Below are positions 8,133 to 9,856 of a stretch of DNA of 9,856 bases, in pieces (position 1 is the stretch's first letter; every line of letters begins with the position of its first letter). This stretch comes from an uncultured Gemmatimonadota bacterium. Its GTDB lineage: Bacteria; Gemmatimonadota; Gemmatimonadetes; Gemmatimonadales; Gemmatimonadaceae. The notes beneath the pieces were generated by a model that saw only the letters and a list, made by a program, of their open reading frames with translations, made no database searches and was not told where the DNA came from. Location: positions 1 to 9,856 of the forward strand of contig CAMPKM010000081.1 of assembly GCA_946887155.1 (NCBI GenBank). The letters run 5' to 3'. Made by a program: the position numbers and the translations under genes.

Positions 8133-9542
8133 ATGACCACCTCACGTACCCGGTCGACCATCGACGTGCGGGAGACGGACCGCTTCGCGTCGCACGTCGA
8201 GGCGGCGGCACGCGAGGACGACCTGTTCCGGGCATTCTACGCTGAACCCGGAATGGAAGACGACATCTCGGCGCTGCGCCGCCGGCGCCGCAAGGTGGCC
8301 AACACGCTCGACAGTCCGGTGCGCGCGGTGACGCTGGTCGAAGACGATGGTGTGCTGTACTGGCGCGATGGAGTTCCCGGCCGGGCCGTCGGAGGACGCC
8401 GACGCCGGCGGGGAGCGCCCATCGTTCCCGAGGGCAACTTCGTCATGACCCGCGAGTTCCCTCCCCTCGCGCCTAACAAGGTGATCGACGCGATCGGTGC
8501 GCTCGATCGCCGCCTGAACAGCACGGTGGACACGTCGCTGCGGTCGCGCCTCCGCGCACTGAAGCAGACCAGCGACGGCGGATTCGAGTTCGTGGCGAAG
8601 GATCCATCCGGTCCGTTCACGGGCCGCACGTTGTTGCTCGTCCACGGGACGTTTTCGAACGCCGACAACATGCTGAACGAGTTCAAGTTCGGCCGCCGCG
8701 CGCTGCGATTCCTGAATCGGGCGACACGTGGCCCGGCGAAATACGACCAGGTCCTGTTCTTCGATCACCCGACGCTGTCAGTGAGCCCGGTGATGAACGC
8801 GCTGGAGCTGGGCCGGGCGATGGCCGGCAGCGGCGGTACCATCGACGTCATTGCACACAGCCGCGGCGGACTCGTGGTCCGGTGGTGGCTCGAGGCCTTC
8901 GGCAGCTCGCTGCGGACTTCACCCGCGACAAGAGTTCGCGCCGTATTGGCGGGCTCGCCCCTTCATGGCACCTCCCTTGCGGCGCCTGACAAGATCCGGG
9001 GCGCGATGAGCCTGGTTACCAATATTGGTACCTTCGCCGAGAAGACCCTGAACCTGGTTGGCGTCGCCAATCCGTTTATCTGGGTCGCGGGGAAGCTGAT
9101 CGAGGTCATTGTGTCGGTCACCGGCGCCCTCGCGCGGACGCCCCTGGTCGATGCCCTGACCGCCCTGATCCCGGGCCTGTCGGGGCAATCGGCCGTCTCC
9201 AACAACCACGAACTGAGCCGCCTCAGGATAGGTCCAGTGGCCGTGGACCCCGCCTATTTCGCGATCAAGAGCAACTTCGAGACGACGAATCCGGGCTGGA
9301 AATTCTGGCGGAACTTCAGGAAGGACCGCGCTGGAGACCTGGTGGCCGATATCGTGTTTCCGTCGGGCAACGACCTCGTCGTAGATACGTGGTCCATGGA
9401 TGACTTCGGCGTGCCGAAGTTGAGCCTTGCCGGGACCGCGTGCGACTTCGGAACTTCGGATACGGTGTGGCACTGCAACTATTTCCGGCAGGACCGCTCT
9501 ATCGACTATCTCGCGGATGCATTCCGTGTTTCTCTCGACTGA
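8133..9542 (+). CDS. Alpha/beta hydrolase (lipase/esterase-like) partner of the CHAT-like protein
   Basis: A 469-aa protein, no signal peptide. Residues 1-160 are a family-specific, charged N-terminal region with an Arg cluster (GGRRRRRGAP, 87-96). The hydrolase core begins at TLLLVHGTFSNADN (166-179), where H171-G172 is the usual oxyanion-hole motif. The nucleophile elbow is IDVIAHSRGGLVVR (237-250) with Ser243. GSPLHGTSLA (274-283) is the motif that follows the elbow in triacylglycerol-lipase-like proteins. Asp414 (PSGNDLVVD) and His447 (DTVWHCNYF) complete a plausible Ser-Asp-His triad. Between elbow and acid lies a hydrophobic stretch (about 293-350) that looks like a lid or membrane-contacting cap. 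Start ATG 8133 is 1 nt after the upstream TGA; the two proteins very likely act together. Lipase-like hydrolases (such as DUF7379-type proteins) are known to me beside CHAT genes; that assignment is from memory of the families. The substrate, lipid or other ester, is not shown by the sequence. Confidence 0.8.
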   Translation: MTTSRTRSTIDVRETDRFASHVEAAAREDDLFRAFYAEPGMEDDISALRRRRRKVANTLDSPVRAVTLVEDDGVLYWRDGVPGRAVGGRRRRRGAPIVPEGNFVMTREFPPLAPNKVIDAIGALDRRLNSTVDTSLRSRLRALKQTSDGGFEFVAKDPSGPFTGRTLLLVHGTFSNADNMLNEFKFGRRALRFLNRATRGPAKYDQVLFFDHPTLSVSPVMNALELGRAMAGSGGTIDVIAHSRGGLVVRWWLEAFGSSLRTSPATRVRAVLAGSPLHGTSLAAPDKIRGAMSLVTNIGTFAEKTLNLVGVANPFIWVAGKLIEVIVSVTGALARTPLVDALTALIPGLSGQSAVSNNHELSRLRIGPVAVDPAYFAIKSNFETTNPGWKFWRNFRKDRAGDLVADIVFPSGNDLVVDTWSMDDFGVPKLSLAGTACDFGTSDTVWHCNYFRQDRSIDYLADAFRVSLD

Positions 9543-9546
9543 GGGA

Positions 9547-9574
9547 CTGACGGCTGGGGCTGCCTAACTATATC
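9547..9574 (+). promoter_or_regulatory. Weak candidate promoter for the downstream membrane protein
   Basis: CTGACG (9547-9552) and TATATC (9569-9574) are 16 nt apart, each matching 4 of 6 bases of the sigma-70 consensus boxes. This is one of the few AT-rich spots in a GC-rich stretch and lies about 100 nt before the next ATG. One copy of the heptamer GCCTAAC (9562-9568) lies between the boxes. Matches of this quality are common by chance. Confidence 0.2.
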
Positions 9575-9590
9575 ATCGGGAACCGCCTTA

Positions 9591-9616
9591 CCCGGCTGAA
9601 GCCGGGAAATTCCGGC
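9591..9616 (+). terminator. Hairpin with two alternative foldings after the lipase-like gene
   Basis: CCCGGC (9591-9596) can pair with GCCGGG (9601-9606) across a TGAA loop. The same GCCGGG region can instead pair with CCGGC (9612-9616) across GAAATT. No T-run follows. It lies 48 nt after the lipase-like stop, so a Rho-type or processing end for that operon is possible, as is an attenuator-like switch in the leader of the next gene. Confidence 0.35.
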
Positions 9617-9647
9617 GTTCGCAATGCGTCAGGCAGGCAGCGGGGCG

Positions 9648-9675
9648 CAGACCTCTTTCCGGCAGGAGGAGTCTG
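9648..9675 (+). promoter_or_regulatory. Strong RBS partly inside a potential hairpin
   Basis: AGGAGGA (9664-9670) is a strong Shine-Dalgarno 5 nt before ATG 9676. CAGACCTC (9648-9655) can pair with GAGG (9666-9669) and TCTG (9672-9675), leaving a 2-nt bulge, so the RBS could be masked in the mRNA. The RBS itself is well supported; the hairpin is a possibility only. Confidence 0.5.
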
Positions 9676-9856
9676 ATGGCGCGGGGATCCTGGTCGTTGC
9701 GGCAACGCCTGGCGTTTGCCATATGCGGAACGCTGGCCGTCGGGATTCTCGCGTTCGGCCTGGTGGCCTGGAACGAGGTCCGGGGCGCGACGGTGGAAAC
9801 GGCCGAAGCGCGCCTCGATGTCGTGACGCGCAGGATTTCCGACCTGCTCACCACTT
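9676..9856 (+). CDS. N-terminal part of a membrane-anchored protein, probably a sensor (3' end outside window)
   Basis: Sixty codons are visible, starting at ATG 9676 after a strong AGGAGGA site. The start is basic (MARGSWSLRQR), followed by a single hydrophobic helix (about residues 12-32, AFAICGTLAVGILAFGLVAW) and then an extended helical segment rich in Ala, Glu and Arg (VRGATVETAEARLDVVTRRI). A short basic N-terminus, one helix and a following periplasmic coil is the usual opening of sensor histidine kinases, chemoreceptors or membrane cyclases. The catalytic part is outside the window, so the class is a guess. It follows the CHAT/lipase operon on the same strand with 133 nt between, enough for its own promoter. 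Whether it belongs to that system cannot be judged here. Confidence 0.7.
   Translation, partial: MARGSWSLRQRLAFAICGTLAVGILAFGLVAWNEVRGATVETAEARLDVVTRRISDLLTT

Noticed and set aside
9017..9030. Perfect 14-bp palindrome TACCAATATTGGTA inside the lipase-like gene
   Set aside because: About one perfect 14-bp palindrome is expected by chance in a window of this size and composition, and it has no regulatory context.
9588..9854. Minus-strand frame of 88 codons at the right edge
   Set aside because: It opposes a gene with a strong Shine-Dalgarno, a membrane helix and normal codon use; its own product is Arg/Ala/Ser-rich with no motif.

Overview
The window comes from a GC-rich bacterial chromosome. 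The best guess is Gemmatimonadota or Acidobacteriota. The clues are a long orphan MacB/FtsX-type permease with duplicated halves and no ATPase beside it, the C-terminus of a likely 6-bladed beta-propeller protein, a DUF3052 protein, and several small lipoproteins. No rRNA, tRNA, integrase or IS was seen, so placement rests on gene content only.

Layout. 1-278 (+) is the 3' end of a probable beta-propeller protein. 321-1691 (+) is a tight two-gene unit: a ChaN-family lipoprotein and a DUF3052 protein, 3 nt apart. 1722-2144 (-) is an unrecognised 140-aa protein whose stop codon lies in a cluster of palindromes. 2145-2347 has no convincing gene but holds a perfect 20-bp inverted repeat with a 33-nt spacer, preceded by a small hairpin. 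2348-4840 (-) is the 830-aa permease. 4841-5054 is the divergent intergenic stretch, with no site I can firmly name. 5055-5483 (+) is a small lipoprotein followed by a terminator-like hairpin. 5657-9542 (+) is a two-gene operon with 1 nt between the genes. 9676-9856 (+) is the 5' end of a membrane-anchored protein, probably a sensor.

The most interesting part is 5657-9542. The first gene (824 aa) joins a CHAT (caspase-like) fold to a beta-rich middle region and a C-terminal transglutaminase-like module resembling the one found with DUF4011 helicases. The CHAT catalytic Cys and His both appear replaced, while the transglutaminase-like Cys and His are present. The second gene (469 aa) is an alpha/beta hydrolase with a complete candidate Ser-Asp-His triad and a long hydrophobic insertion after the nucleophile. 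My inference is a two-component sensor/effector unit, possibly a defence or cell-death system: a pseudo-CHAT/transglutaminase-like protein controlling, or controlled by, a membrane-active lipase. The sequence does not prove this.

A second, genome-scale signal is the heptamer GCCTAAC/GTTAGGC. It occurs six times in the window, in coding and intergenic DNA, and accounts for the only TTA leucine codons I find in the two longest genes.
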